Source of the DNA: Gemmata massiliana
Lineage (GTDB): Bacteria; Planctomycetota; Planctomycetia; Gemmatales; Gemmataceae
Direction of reading: 5' to 3'
Length of the DNA stretch: 64,000 nt
Assembly (NCBI RefSeq): GCF_901538265.1
Contig: NZ_LR593886.1
Span: 5,601,738 to 5,665,737 of the forward strand
The notes under the pieces are model-generated. The model ran no database searches. It worked only from the letters and a program-made list of their open reading frames with translations, and had not been told where the DNA came from. Positions 36,170 through 48,275 of the stretch are shown in pieces (positions within the stretch are counted from its first letter, which is position 1; every line of letters starts with the position of its first letter). Made by a program: the position numbers and the translations under genes.

Positions 36170-36355
36170 TCAGTCTTTGGTGGGCTGCGGAACCGAGGGC
36201 GCGATCTTTTGCTGGTCCCGAAGAGCCTCGTCGCGCGCCGCTGGCACGAGGCACCCCTGGAACCACAGGATCGTGCCCCAACCGATCAACCAAATAGCAA
36301 TCAGCCGCAGGAAGACCGATTGCCAGAATTGAGCCGCGGACCGGTCTTCCCGCAT
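36170..36355 (-). CDS. Small single-pass membrane protein
   Basis: This 61-residue protein has one clear hydrophobic helix, VFLRLIAIWLIGWGTILWFQ (about 14-33), between a polar N-terminus and a charged C-terminal tail. The ATG is 4 bases after the stop of the formyltetrahydrofolate cyclo-ligase gene, so the two are probably co-transcribed and coupled. No family was recognised. Its compact position and codon use support a real gene. Confidence 0.6.
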   Translation of the reverse strand: MREDRSAAQFWQSVFLRLIAIWLIGWGTILWFQGCLVPAARDEALRDQQKIAPSVPQPTKD

Positions 36356-36359
36356 TGGT

Positions 36360-36983
36360 TCACTTCCCCGCTCGGCCCTTACCGATGATGGTGCGTGATT
36401 CGGTCAGAACCTGGTCCATGAAGACGTCGTGTGCCGCAACCGGGATCTCTTCAAAGATCTGACAGTCGAAGCTAAGGGCGACGAGCGGCGCATCCGGCCG
36501 AGCGCGAGAGAGCAGGCGGTCGTAGTACCCCTTGCCCTGCCCCATCCGCCCGCCGCGTTGGTCAAAGGCCGTGCCCGGCACCATTACGAGGTCGAGTTCC
36601 TCCGGTTGCACCTTCTTCGCCGAAAGGTCGCGCAGGTCCGCCTTTGGTTCCAAGATCTTGTACGCGCCCTCGACCAGTTCACTCATGTCTTCGAGCCAGA
36701 ACAGTTCGAGTTCGTTGGTCTCGACGATGCACCACGGGACGATCACTCGCTTGCCGTGGGTGAGCGCCTCCGGGAGCGTGTGCCGCGTGCGCACCTCGCT
36801 CCCGGCGTCCACGTACCACATCACCGTTTTCGCGGCGGCATAGGCCGGCAGCGCCGTGAACTTGTGACAAATCTCCAGGCTGATCGCGTCCTTGTTCTTC
36901 TGAGCGACCCGGTTCTTGCGCGCGAGTTCACGGATGAACGATTTCATCGTCTGCGCGTCGGTCGGTTGGGTATCTTCGGTCAT
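36360..36983 (-). CDS. 5-formyltetrahydrofolate cyclo-ligase
   Basis: The 207-residue cytoplasmic enzyme converts 5-formyl-THF to 5,10-methenyl-THF with ATP. It has the family layout. An N-terminal basic helix includes REL(A)RKNRVAQKNKD. KTVMWYVDAGSEVRTRHTLPEAL and GKRVIVPWCIVETNELELF follow, then LDLVMVPGTAFDQRGGRMGQGKGYYDRLLS, which holds the ATP/folate-binding glycine loop and YYDR. It ends LSFDCQIFEEIPVAAHDVFMDQVLTE, also diagnostic. The length is normal. A small membrane protein gene follows directly. Confidence 0.95.
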   Translation of the reverse strand: MTEDTQPTDAQTMKSFIRELARKNRVAQKNKDAISLEICHKFTALPAYAAAKTVMWYVDAGSEVRTRHTLPEALTHGKRVIVPWCIVETNELELFWLEDMSELVEGAYKILEPKADLRDLSAKKVQPEELDLVMVPGTAFDQRGGRMGQGKGYYDRLLSRARPDAPLVALSFDCQIFEEIPVAAHDVFMDQVLTESRTIIGKGRAGK

Positions 36984-37103
36984 GCGCGGCGCTCCGTTCG
37001 GGGTACTTGCAATCTACCACAGTAACGGGCTACCGACATCGGGAGTGGACACTTGTGAGTATATAATTCAATACACCCAAACACCAACAAACGAGGCACT
37101 CTT

Positions 37104-37454
37104 GTGGTCGCTGAAAACAAACCGCGTGCGGCGTTCGCCATAGTTACAGTTGTACTCCCCGGCCCCGACAAGAAGCGCACCCCGGCCCCGTACATGTTCC
37201 GGGTCACGTACCGAAACCCGAACCCGGGTGAACCCGGTTGCGTGATGACGTGGAACGTGACCGGCGGACGCGAGGAATATCAGATCGCGGCCGAGCGCGC
37301 GAATGACGGGCACCTGAACTGGCACTGCACCTGCCCAGACGCGGTGTACAACGGCGAGAACCGCCGCGCGTACTGCTGCAAGCACATTCACGGCTTGCAG
37401 GCACTGATGGAGACGACAGGGAACCCGGTGCGGCGCGAGCGGGCGGCGGCTTGA
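37104..37454 (+). CDS. Small SWIM-type zinc-finger protein
   Basis: This 116-residue protein starts at a GTG. Its second half carries C75-x-C77-x14-C92-x-H94 (WHCTCPDA...YCCKHIHGLQAL), the CxC-xn-CxH pattern of SWIM zinc fingers, which bind DNA or proteins. The first half (APYMFRVTYRNPNPGEPGCVMTWNVTGG) looks like a beta-rich domain. A single-domain SWIM protein this short is unusual; most SWIM fingers sit in helicases or transposases. It lies alone, divergent from the folate gene and convergent with carB. The function is unknown. Confidence 0.65.
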   Translation: MVAENKPRAAFAIVTVVLPGPDKKRTPAPYMFRVTYRNPNPGEPGCVMTWNVTGGREEYQIAAERANDGHLNWHCTCPDAVYNGENRRAYCCKHIHGLQALMETTGNPVRRERAAA

Positions 37455-37476
37455 CACCCCCGCTCGTGTTGCTGGA

Positions 37477-40794
<3,318 letters not shown>

Positions 40795-40984
40795 GGTTCT
40801 CGATCAACAGGTGAGCCGCGGCGCCCAGCGGACCAGGGGGCATGGTGTATTTCCGGCGCAAACTCCGCTTAGCTTATGAACGTGGCGCCCGTGGCCAAGA
40901 GCGCGACGCGCGTTGCGAGCGGGTGCGCGACGCGTAGCATGATCCAATCGCACCACCCGGCCCGGTTCTTACAGGAGCTGACGC

Positions 40985-41848
40985 ATGCTTTGTCGATACA
41001 TTCCGCTGGTAGCCGCAATCGGCATTCTCGTCGGGTGCAAAAAGAACCCCGAAGGCGACTCGAGCACGACTTACACGATCAAAATTCGCTCGGAACAGGC
41101 GGGAGACCGGACCGAGGAAGTTGAATCCGAGAGCGGTACGTCCGACACTGTGGCCAAAGGGAAGAACGAGAAAGAGAAGCGGGACAAAAAAGTGGAGTAC
41201 CACGAGGAAATCATCGAGATGCCGGCCGGGGCCGTGAAACCGACCAAGCTCACTCGCACATACAAAGTAGCCCAACAGTTCGACTCGAAAACGGGCACGA
41301 TGAAACCGCTGCCCTACGAGGGCAAGACGGTTGCGATCGAAAAGAAGGGCGCCAACTATACGTTCACGGTCGACGGCAAGAAGCTGAGCGCCCAAGACGC
41401 GGGCGATCTGACCCGCGAGTTCTCCAAGGCGAACGCCGGCAAGATCGACGATTTCCTGCCGAAATCAGCGGTCAAAGTCGGGGAGTCGTGGACTATCGAT
41501 CCGGCCGGCGTGAAGGCACTCGGAGCGATACCGCTCCCGATCGATCTGGCCCGAAGCAAAATCACCGGCAAACTGGACCGCGTGTACACAAAGGACGGGA
41601 AGCCGTGGGGCGTCGTCTCCCTCGACTGTGACTTGGCCGTGGGTTCGGCCGCTGGGGCACCGGGAATGGGCAGTGCGACTGGAACAATCAAGATGACCGG
41701 CGGGTTCGACACCGTGATCGACGGTTCCTCGCGCGAGGGCACCATGACCCTGAGCACCAAAATGGACGCGGTCATCAAGGACGTGCGCGGGGAGATGAAA
41801 ATCGCTGTTGATATGACGGCGACGAAAACCGTGCAGAACGCGAAATAA
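40985..41848 (+). CDS. Conserved lipoprotein of unknown function
   Basis: The 287-residue precursor has a signal with lipobox ILVGC at Cys18. The mature part is lysine/glutamate-rich at first (about 20-75). It then has a repeated beta-strand pattern with VGESWTIDPAGVKALG near 160-180 and GGFDTVIDGSSREGTMTLSTKM near the end, resembling DUF6263-like or lipocalin-type secreted proteins of planctomycetes. It is probably anchored in a membrane facing the periplasm. It is divergent from carB. No catalytic motif is seen and the family name is uncertain. Confidence 0.75.
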   Translation: MLCRYIPLVAAIGILVGCKKNPEGDSSTTYTIKIRSEQAGDRTEEVESESGTSDTVAKGKNEKEKRDKKVEYHEEIIEMPAGAVKPTKLTRTYKVAQQFDSKTGTMKPLPYEGKTVAIEKKGANYTFTVDGKKLSAQDAGDLTREFSKANAGKIDDFLPKSAVKVGESWTIDPAGVKALGAIPLPIDLARSKITGKLDRVYTKDGKPWGVVSLDCDLAVGSAAGAPGMGSATGTIKMTGGFDTVIDGSSREGTMTLSTKMDAVIKDVRGEMKIAVDMTATKTVQNAK

Positions 41849-41932
41849 AACCTGCGTGTGTGAGAAGCAAGAACCGCGGATAACGCCGATAACGCGGATC
41901 GGACAAAAGATGATTTTGTAGCCCCGACAGGG

Positions 41933-41988
41933 GCGGCAGCGAGTAGCCAGGGTGGAGCGATAGCGCAACCCTGGCTACTCGCTGCCGC
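41933..41988. repeat. REP-like palindrome with 21-bp arms
   Basis: Positions 41933-41953 and 41968-41988 are exact complements around a 14-base loop. The left arm is preceded by GTAGCCCCGACAGGGGC, itself a short hairpin. The unit lies between the convergent lipoprotein and hydrolase genes and could serve as a two-way terminator, but its style matches the repetitive palindrome at 6716-6837. Confidence 0.65.
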
Positions 41989-42030
41989 ACTACCCGGCAG
42001 CTCCTGCACCTCGTCGGCACCGAACCACAG

Positions 42031-44103
42031 TCACTTCGATTTGAGGCGCTCGATCAGGAAGTCGGCGGAGGTCTTGTACTTCGGGTGCGCTTTGCCGGGG
42101 TAGACCAACACGCACTCGATTCCCTCCGCCTTCAGCTTCTCTTCGAGGATCATGCCGAGGAGCGCGGAGTGCGTGGGGTCGTCCTGGTTCTCCCCCTTCA
42201 CCGGCAGTTTCTTTTGGGAGGGGTACTCCATGAAGACCGGCGGGTCGTCCCTTGTGACGTGCGTGATCGGCGAATACTCCTCGATCCACGGTAGCAGCTT
42301 CTCGCGCTGCTCGAAGAACGCCTGAAACGCGCCGTCGCGGTTAGTGGGGGTGCGCACGCCGAATGCGTGACCGCCGTAGCGGGCGTTCGGCATCCACTCG
42401 CGCAGCACCTTCGGATCGAGAGTTGTTTGCGCGCCATTAACAGCGACACAAGACAAGCGCGTCGATTCGCGGCCGACGGGATCGGCGCTCTTGGGATCGG
42501 CGAAGTCATTGTGGAACGCGAGCCACAGCGACGAACACGCGCCGGCCGATCCGCCGGTCGCGCCGATGCGCGTCTTGTCGAGGTTCCACTCGGGCGCCTT
42601 CGCGCGCACGAATTGCAGTGCTCGTGCTGCGTCTTCGAGCGGCCACTTGACCGGCGGCTTGATGCCGGCCGCGTCCGCTTGCGTAACCAGCCGGTAGTTG
42701 ATCGCGACCACCGAAATACCCGCATCGAGGTAGCGTTTTACGCCATTGCGGTAGCCACTCTTGTCACCGTTCACCCACCCGCCGCCGTGAATGAGTAAAA
42801 CGACCGGTGTGGGTGACTTCGACTCGGCTTTCCAGAAGTCGAGCACCTGGCGTTCGTGCGTGCCGTATGCGACGTTAGCCGCCGTGCGTGCGATGGCCGG
42901 AGCGGGCGCCACGGACCGCGGATCGGCGGCAAGTACCGCGTGCGGCGCGGTGACTTCCAGCCCGCGCTCGTCGGTCACCGCGAGTTCGTACACCAGCGGC
43001 CGGTCCGCGGGTAATTTCGCAGTTACCACCCCGTCTTTGATTTCCGCGTCGATCGATTTCCAGTCGCGCTTCTGCCACGGCCCCGCGGCGACCGCGTAGT
43101 GCAGGCGTGCGGACTTCAGCTTCACCTTGCTCGATACCTTCGCGCTCACGGTGTCACCGGCGCGCGTCATGGTGTCGATAGTCGGAAGCGGGTCGCCTTT
43201 CTTCAGGTGCGTGTCGATGAACGCATCCACTTCGCCGAACGTCCAGATGTGACAGTGCGGCAACCGCACGCGGACGGACAACGTTCGCGGCCCTTTGACC
43301 AACTCGTAGCACTTCTGGTAACTGTCCATCGGGTACGCGAAGTCGTTCGTGCCGTTGAGGAACAGGATCGGGCATTTCACGTTCGGCAGGTACTTCGACG
43401 GGTCGAACGTGTCCACCCAGCGCTTGCGGCGGTCGGCGTCCACTTTGTCGAAGCGCGATTCCTTCCACGCGCTGTTCTCGTGCAAGAACCCGCACCCGTA
43501 GACCGGCACGGCGGCCTTGAACCGGTCATCGACTCCCGCGACGATGCACGTGAGGTAGCCGCCCCAACTGATGCCGGTCACCGCTACCCGATCCTTGTCC
43601 ACTTCCGCGAACGAGCGCAACAGATTGTGCCCGCGAACCACCGCTGCAACCGCGTGGTATGTCCACATATCGCCAACGGTTTTGTCATCGAAGGCGCGGA
43701 ACTTCGCGTCGTCGGACTGGTCCGGTCCTCCATCCGCGAGTCGGCCGGTCGGCCCGTTGCCGGCGAGGTCCATCGCGAGCGCGCAATACCCGCGTGCGGC
43801 CCAGTGCTCGGCCCACGCCTGGAACGCCTTCCCACCCCCACCGTGAACGAGTACGACCGCGGGGAACGGCCCGTCGCTCTTCGCGGGGCGAGCATAGTAC
43901 GCGAACACGCGCGTCGGTTTTCCCTGGTACGGTTCGCCGGGGTAGTACACCTCGCGCGCCTTCCCGACTTCCTTGCCCCACTCCGGTTTCACCTCGGCGC
44001 GGCCGAGCGCGGCCACGTCCCACGGTCCCGTCTTCGGGGGATCAGCGGCGAACAGCGTGGAGGGTGCAAATACGAGAAACAGGAGAGCAGCAGCGCGCGT
44101 CAT
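42031..44103 (-). CDS. Double alpha/beta-hydrolase (acyl esterase / acetyl-esterase fusion)
   Basis: A 690-residue exported protein starts at the ATG at 44103 with signal peptide MTRAAALLFLVFAPSTLFA; an upstream 44-codon extension is not supported. The N-terminal half is a dienelactone-hydrolase/acetyl-xylan-esterase-like domain: AVVLVHGGGGKAFQAWAEHWAARGY and nucleophile elbow GISWGG, then WVDTFDPSKYLPNVKCPILFLNGTND and HCHIWTF for Asp and His. The C-terminal half is a second hydrolase with PVVLLIHGGGWVNGDKSG and elbow GGSAGA, like HSL/BD-FAE esterases. Two complete esterase domains in one chain suggest sequential deacylation of a glycan. The substrate is unknown. Confidence 0.85.
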   Translation of the reverse strand: MTRAAALLFLVFAPSTLFAADPPKTGPWDVAALGRAEVKPEWGKEVGKAREVYYPGEPYQGKPTRVFAYYARPAKSDGPFPAVVLVHGGGGKAFQAWAEHWAARGYCALAMDLAGNGPTGRLADGGPDQSDDAKFRAFDDKTVGDMWTYHAVAAVVRGHNLLRSFAEVDKDRVAVTGISWGGYLTCIVAGVDDRFKAAVPVYGCGFLHENSAWKESRFDKVDADRRKRWVDTFDPSKYLPNVKCPILFLNGTNDFAYPMDSYQKCYELVKGPRTLSVRVRLPHCHIWTFGEVDAFIDTHLKKGDPLPTIDTMTRAGDTVSAKVSSKVKLKSARLHYAVAAGPWQKRDWKSIDAEIKDGVVTAKLPADRPLVYELAVTDERGLEVTAPHAVLAADPRSVAPAPAIARTAANVAYGTHERQVLDFWKAESKSPTPVVLLIHGGGWVNGDKSGYRNGVKRYLDAGISVVAINYRLVTQADAAGIKPPVKWPLEDAARALQFVRAKAPEWNLDKTRIGATGGSAGACSSLWLAFHNDFADPKSADPVGRESTRLSCVAVNGAQTTLDPKVLREWMPNARYGGHAFGVRTPTNRDGAFQAFFEQREKLLPWIEEYSPITHVTRDDPPVFMEYPSQKKLPVKGENQDDPTHSALLGMILEEKLKAEGIECVLVYPGKAHPKYKTSADFLIERLKSK

Positions 44104-44351
44104 CTGAGAGACCAGTGGGAGTGCGGGGACAACAAACAGCACGCGGCCGTTTGTCGCACGGGCAGAATGGCAGTTTGACACGCGACGCAGGTGGATGCAA
44201 GATGCGGCCCAAAAGCCCACACAACCGATCCGCACGGCCGGATCGTGCCCACCAAAAACGACCGACGCGCCGAACGCGGGTGCGCTGGCGCGTCGTGCTC
44301 ACTTGTGGTACCGATTGAGGTCGAATCGCGCCGACCCCAGCCACCCCTTCA

Positions 44352-45971
44352 TCACGCCTTCGTGACACCGGCTTTCCCGGCTTCGACGACGAACGACGCG
44401 CGCACGTCCGCGGGGGCGCCGGGCTTCAGTACGTCCTCCACGATGACGTAATCACTGCGCCACTCCTTGGTCGTAATGGCACACCGCACGTACCCGCGCT
44501 GACGGTTGTGGAACTTAATGAACGGGTTCTCGGCCAGGAGCGTGTCGAGGTTCTTCGGCTCCTTCACCCCGTTCCCACCGCTAGTAATCGAGGTGCCGAC
44601 GAACTCGGCCGCGACCACGGGGGTGTCGAGTTTGCGGTCGTCTACACGCAGGTCGTTCACCCAGTTCGAGTGAATGTCCCCGGTCAGCACCACCGGGTTC
44701 GGCACCTTCCGGTCTGCGATCCACTGCATGAGTTTCATGCGCTCGTGGGCGTACCCGGGCCACTGATCCATCGAGTACTTCTTCGATTCCCCGGCCGCGA
44801 GGTCCGCCATGCCCATCATGACTTGCTGCGCGAGCACGTTCCAGGTACTCGTGGACTTCAACAGCGCGGACCGGAGCCACGCGGCCTGCTTCGCCCCGAG
44901 GATCGTGTTCTTCGGGTTGAGCGCGTCCTCGTTGAGTTCTGAAGACCGGTCCCCGTTGGGCTGGTCCGTGCGGTACTGCCGGGTGTCGAGTACCTGGAAC
45001 TCCGCGAGGCGCCCGAACGCGAGCGAGCGGTACAGTTTCAGGTCCGGGCCGTTCGGCACGCACCCCTTGCGCAGCGGCATCATCTCGTAGTACGCCTGAT
45101 ACGCATTCGCCCGCTGTTCGAGGAACGTGGCCGGGTCCGCCTTCACCTTCCCCTTCGGCTGTTCTTCCTGGATGTCGTTGGCGTAGTTGTTGTCGAACTC
45201 GTGGTCGTCCCAGGTCACCACCCACGGGAACCGGTTGTGTGTCTTCTGGAGGTGCGGGTCGGTCCGGTATTGAGCGTGCCGATTGCGGTAGTCCTCGAGT
45301 GTCTTGATCTTGCCGTCCTTCGGCCCGACGTGCTTGCGTACGACCTTCGCGGTTTCACGGTTCGGGTATTCGTAGATGTAGTCGCCCAGGTGGAACACGA
45401 GGTCGAGATCGTCCTTCGCCATGTGCTCGTAGGCCGTAAACAACCCCTGCTCGTAGTGCTGGCACGAGGCGAACGCGAACTTCAGCTTCTCGGGTGTGCT
45501 CGACCGTTCCGGTGTGGTGCGGGTGCGCCCGACGGGGCTGGTCGCCCCGCCGCACTGGAACCGGTAGAAGTACCAGCGGTCCGGCTTCAGCCCCTCGACC
45601 TCGACGTGAACCGAGTGCCCCAGTTGCGGGGTCGCGACCACGGTGCCGGTCTTCAGAACGGTCTTCATCCCCTCATCGTCGGCCAGTTCCCACCGCACCT
45701 CGACGTTTTCGGGCAGCATTCCACCCGCTTCGTCCAGCGGCTTCGGCGCGAGGCGGGTCCACAGGACCACACCCGTATCGGTCGGATCGCCGGATGCGAC
45801 CCCGAGCGTGAACGGGTCCGCGGAGAACTTCGGTTGCCGGGCGACGCGCCCGAACGCGCGCTCGCCGACCGTGGGGAGCGCAGCCAGCGCCGCGCCGTAA
45901 GCGAGGAACAGGCGGCGCGAAACGCCGCCCTCGGAGCGCACCGCGGCGCGCAGGTTCGACAGGTCCAGCAT
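44352..45971 (-). CDS. PhoD-like alkaline phosphatase / phosphodiesterase
   Basis: The protein from the ATG at 45971 has 539 residues and a twin-arginine leader (GGVSRRLFLAYGAALAALP). An N-terminal beta-sandwich typical of PhoD follows (FTLGVASGDPTDTGVVLWTRLAP). The metallophosphatase core shows LKFAFASCQHYEQG, LDLVFHLGDYIYEYP, FPWVVTWDDHEFDNNYAND and LTGDIHSNWVNDL, matching the metal ligands of the PhoD family. It should be exported by Tat and release phosphate from phosphodiesters or monoesters. No Pho box was recognised. It lies between hydrolase and deoxyhypusine-synthase-like genes, all on the minus strand but with gaps of 100-250 bases. Confidence 0.93.
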   Translation of the reverse strand: MLDLSNLRAAVRSEGGVSRRLFLAYGAALAALPTVGERAFGRVARQPKFSADPFTLGVASGDPTDTGVVLWTRLAPKPLDEAGGMLPENVEVRWELADDEGMKTVLKTGTVVATPQLGHSVHVEVEGLKPDRWYFYRFQCGGATSPVGRTRTTPERSSTPEKLKFAFASCQHYEQGLFTAYEHMAKDDLDLVFHLGDYIYEYPNRETAKVVRKHVGPKDGKIKTLEDYRNRHAQYRTDPHLQKTHNRFPWVVTWDDHEFDNNYANDIQEEQPKGKVKADPATFLEQRANAYQAYYEMMPLRKGCVPNGPDLKLYRSLAFGRLAEFQVLDTRQYRTDQPNGDRSSELNEDALNPKNTILGAKQAAWLRSALLKSTSTWNVLAQQVMMGMADLAAGESKKYSMDQWPGYAHERMKLMQWIADRKVPNPVVLTGDIHSNWVNDLRVDDRKLDTPVVAAEFVGTSITSGGNGVKEPKNLDTLLAENPFIKFHNRQRGYVRCAITTKEWRSDYVIVEDVLKPGAPADVRASFVVEAGKAGVTKA

Positions 45972-46070
45972 GGCAGCATCTCGGGCGAATGGGAGCGAAT
46001 ACCGAAAGGCTATAAAGCCACGCTGTGGCAACAGCGAAGTTCGGGTGAAGCTGGTGTGAACACGTGGCGT

Positions 46071-47180
46071 TCAGTCCGCAGAGCACAACGCGCGGTAGAG
46101 GGTGTGAATGAAGCCGGCGTTGTCGTTCTGGAGGTAGTGCATCGCACCGCCCATGCGCGAGTAACTCTTACAGAACCGCAGGTAGTACGCGGGGTTGGTT
46201 TTCGGTGGCTCGCCCTTCGTCCAGTCCCAGTTCCCGCCGTCTTGGAGGTCCACCACAAAGAGCGAGTGGTCCTTCACCACGTCGCGCCCGCTCTGGAGCC
46301 GCAAGTTGTTCACGCAACTGATGCTCTTCTCGAACACCTGCGGCCCCATAATCGCTGAACCCACCGAGAGCACTACGCCCCCATCGAGCCCGTCGACCGA
46401 GCCACCGAACAGCTTGAAGTCCCACTCCGCCGCGCGCCCGATCGCCGAGCCGCTAAACACCGGGTGGTTCGAGATGATGTCGTACCCGATACCGGGGTGG
46501 ACCGTGACCGGGACGCCGTGTCGATACGCTTGAGCCAGAATCGATGCGTGCTTCCACTTGTGATCGATCCGCACGCGCCCGGCGGACCAGTTCTGCTCGC
46601 GCATCGCACGCAGTAAGTCCGCCCGCGCCGCGGTGAGCGGGTGAGCGGGGTCGGCCGCGATGAGTCGCATCAGTTCCTCGATCGTGGGGAGCGTGACGCC
46701 ATCCTCGTGGATCAGCTTGCCAAGCGACACGCCGTAACCGAGGCCGTCCAGCGCGCCGGCCATGAGCGCGAGGTGAATCGTCGAAGCGGTCTCGTGCCAC
46801 GTCCCGAAGTGCCCGCCCGCGACGCCCATTTCGACGCTCTCGGTGCTCGCGCCGAACCAAGCGTACTCCCAATCGTGAATCGTACCCGCGCCGTTCGTCG
46901 CCAGGTGCGTGATCCACCCCGCGGCCATCATTCGTTCGAGAATGCTTGCGGCCCCGTTACGGAGCAGGTGCGCTCCGTAAATGAGCATCACGCTCGCACC
47001 GCGTGCGCGGGCCGCTTTAATTCGTGCCGCGCATTCGCGAATGAGAATCGCATTCTGCTCGGAACACGGCTTCGGCTCCGCGTCCGGGTTGATGAGGATG
47101 TCATCGGCGCGGGTCAGGCTTTCGCGCTGGGCGAGCGGGAACACCTTCAGTTGGCTCAGGTCCAGGGGTCGAACGGGCAC
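46071..47180 (-). CDS. Deoxyhypusine-synthase-like paralogue without the catalytic lysine motif
   Basis: This is a 369-residue protein with a GTG start and AGGAG 5 bases before it. Its order of segments follows the protein at 47196-48269. GASVMLIYGAHLLRNGAAS aligns with CGVILCLAGSLVSAGLKK, THLATNGAGTIHDWEYAWFG (91-110) with AIVSTGANIVDQDFFEALG, and AYRHGVPVTVHPGIGYD with AFKAEVPIFCPAFSD. This suggests the same NAD-binding fold. No SWGK motif is found near its C-terminus. The 15-base gap to the upstream gene implies co-transcription. It may be a partner subunit or a separate enzyme on an NAD-dependent amine substrate; the relation is inferred from visual alignment. Confidence 0.7.
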   Translation of the reverse strand: MPVRPLDLSQLKVFPLAQRESLTRADDILINPDAEPKPCSEQNAILIRECAARIKAARARGASVMLIYGAHLLRNGAASILERMMAAGWITHLATNGAGTIHDWEYAWFGASTESVEMGVAGGHFGTWHETASTIHLALMAGALDGLGYGVSLGKLIHEDGVTLPTIEELMRLIAADPAHPLTAARADLLRAMREQNWSAGRVRIDHKWKHASILAQAYRHGVPVTVHPGIGYDIISNHPVFSGSAIGRAAEWDFKLFGGSVDGLDGGVVLSVGSAIMGPQVFEKSISCVNNLRLQSGRDVVKDHSLFVVDLQDGGNWDWTKGEPPKTNPAYYLRFCKSYSRMGGAMHYLQNDNAGFIHTLYRALCSAD

Positions 47181-47195
47181 GACAACTCCTTCGGG

Positions 47196-48269
47196 TCACG
47201 ACACGGCGACGGGTTCGAGTAACCGGTTCCACTTGCGACCGGTACGGGCCTTCCACGAACCCTTGTGGTACGCATACCCGAAGATCAGCGGAACCGCCAG
47301 CGTTGCTTCGCTGTACACCATCTGCTCGAACGCGAGATCGACCTTGCCCCAACTTGATGCTTCCTTCAGCGTGCTCCCGGAGAGCGCGCCGTCGCGGACG
47401 TCCGCTATCGTCACCTGCACCGCGTACTTGTGCATGGGCACTTCCTGGCCCATCACGTCGGCCGCGACGACGATGTCTTGCGCGAAGTTCTTCGGCACCC
47501 CGCCGCCCACCATGAACAGGCCCGTCGTTGGGTTCGCGATCTTCAACTGCGTCAGTTCGTAGAAGTCCTTCGCGCTGTCCAGCGAGAGTTTCGGGCCGTC
47601 GCCCCGCGCGTGCTGGTGCGCGACCAACCCGAACCCCGCGGAGCAGTCCGAGAACGCCGGGCAGAAAATCGGCACCTCGGCTTTGAACGCCTCGTACACG
47701 ATGCTATCCGGGGTCTTGCACCCGTTCCGCTCCAGGTACGCGCCCATCGCCCGGATGTACTCGCGCGACGAGTGCGGGCGCGGCTCCAGTTCGTCCGCGA
47801 TCACGCGCGTGATATCGTCGCAGATGCGCAGTTCGTCCTCGTCGATGAGAGTGTCGTAGATCCGGTCGATGTGCAGGTCGCGCAACTCCGCGTCGAACAT
47901 CCCCGAGCGCAGTTTTTCCTCACCGACCCAGTGCCGGAACCCGAGCGCCTCGAAGAAGTCCTGGTCCACGATGTTCGCGCCGGTGGAAACGATCGCGTCC
48001 ACCATGTTACACCGGATCGCGTCGGCGAACACCTTCTTCAGCCCGGCACTCACGAGTGACCCGGCCAGGCACAGAATCACGCCGCAATCTTTGTCTCCCA
48101 CCATGCGGTGCGTGATGTCCGCAGCACGAGCCAGATCGCGCGCGGTGAACGCGGTCCGGCCCATCGCCTCGACCAGCGGCACCGGGTTGAATTTCGTGAC
48201 GTCGATGTGTTCGACGGGGGTGTGCAGGTAGTCCGTTTTCGTCGGCACGCGCGGCTCCGGTTCGGGCAT
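47196..48269 (-). CDS. Deoxyhypusine-synthase family protein with catalytic lysine
   Basis: This 357-residue protein is read from the ATG at 48269; six upstream codons fall in a hairpin U-tract and are excluded. It matches the deoxyhypusine synthase fold. Present are DCGVILCLAGSLVSAGLKKVFADAI, DAIVSTGANIVDQDFFEALG (NAD/substrate region), IFCPAFSDCSAGFGLVAH and GGGVPKNFAQDI. Near the end KEASSWGKVDLA corresponds to EAVSWGKI of eukaryotic deoxyhypusine synthase, whose lysine carries the aminobutyl group. Here that lysine is K309. Bacteria lack eIF5A, so the likely product is a polyamine such as homospermidine, or modification of another acceptor; this is inference. A second, lysine-less homologue follows 15 bases later. 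Confidence 0.88.
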   Translation of the reverse strand: MPEPEPRVPTKTDYLHTPVEHIDVTKFNPVPLVEAMGRTAFTARDLARAADITHRMVGDKDCGVILCLAGSLVSAGLKKVFADAIRCNMVDAIVSTGANIVDQDFFEALGFRHWVGEEKLRSGMFDAELRDLHIDRIYDTLIDEDELRICDDITRVIADELEPRPHSSREYIRAMGAYLERNGCKTPDSIVYEAFKAEVPIFCPAFSDCSAGFGLVAHQHARGDGPKLSLDSAKDFYELTQLKIANPTTGLFMVGGGVPKNFAQDIVVAADVMGQEVPMHKYAVQVTIADVRDGALSGSTLKEASSWGKVDLAFEQMVYSEATLAVPLIFGYAYHKGSWKARTGRKWNRLLEPVAVS

Positions 48270-48275
48270 AAAAAC

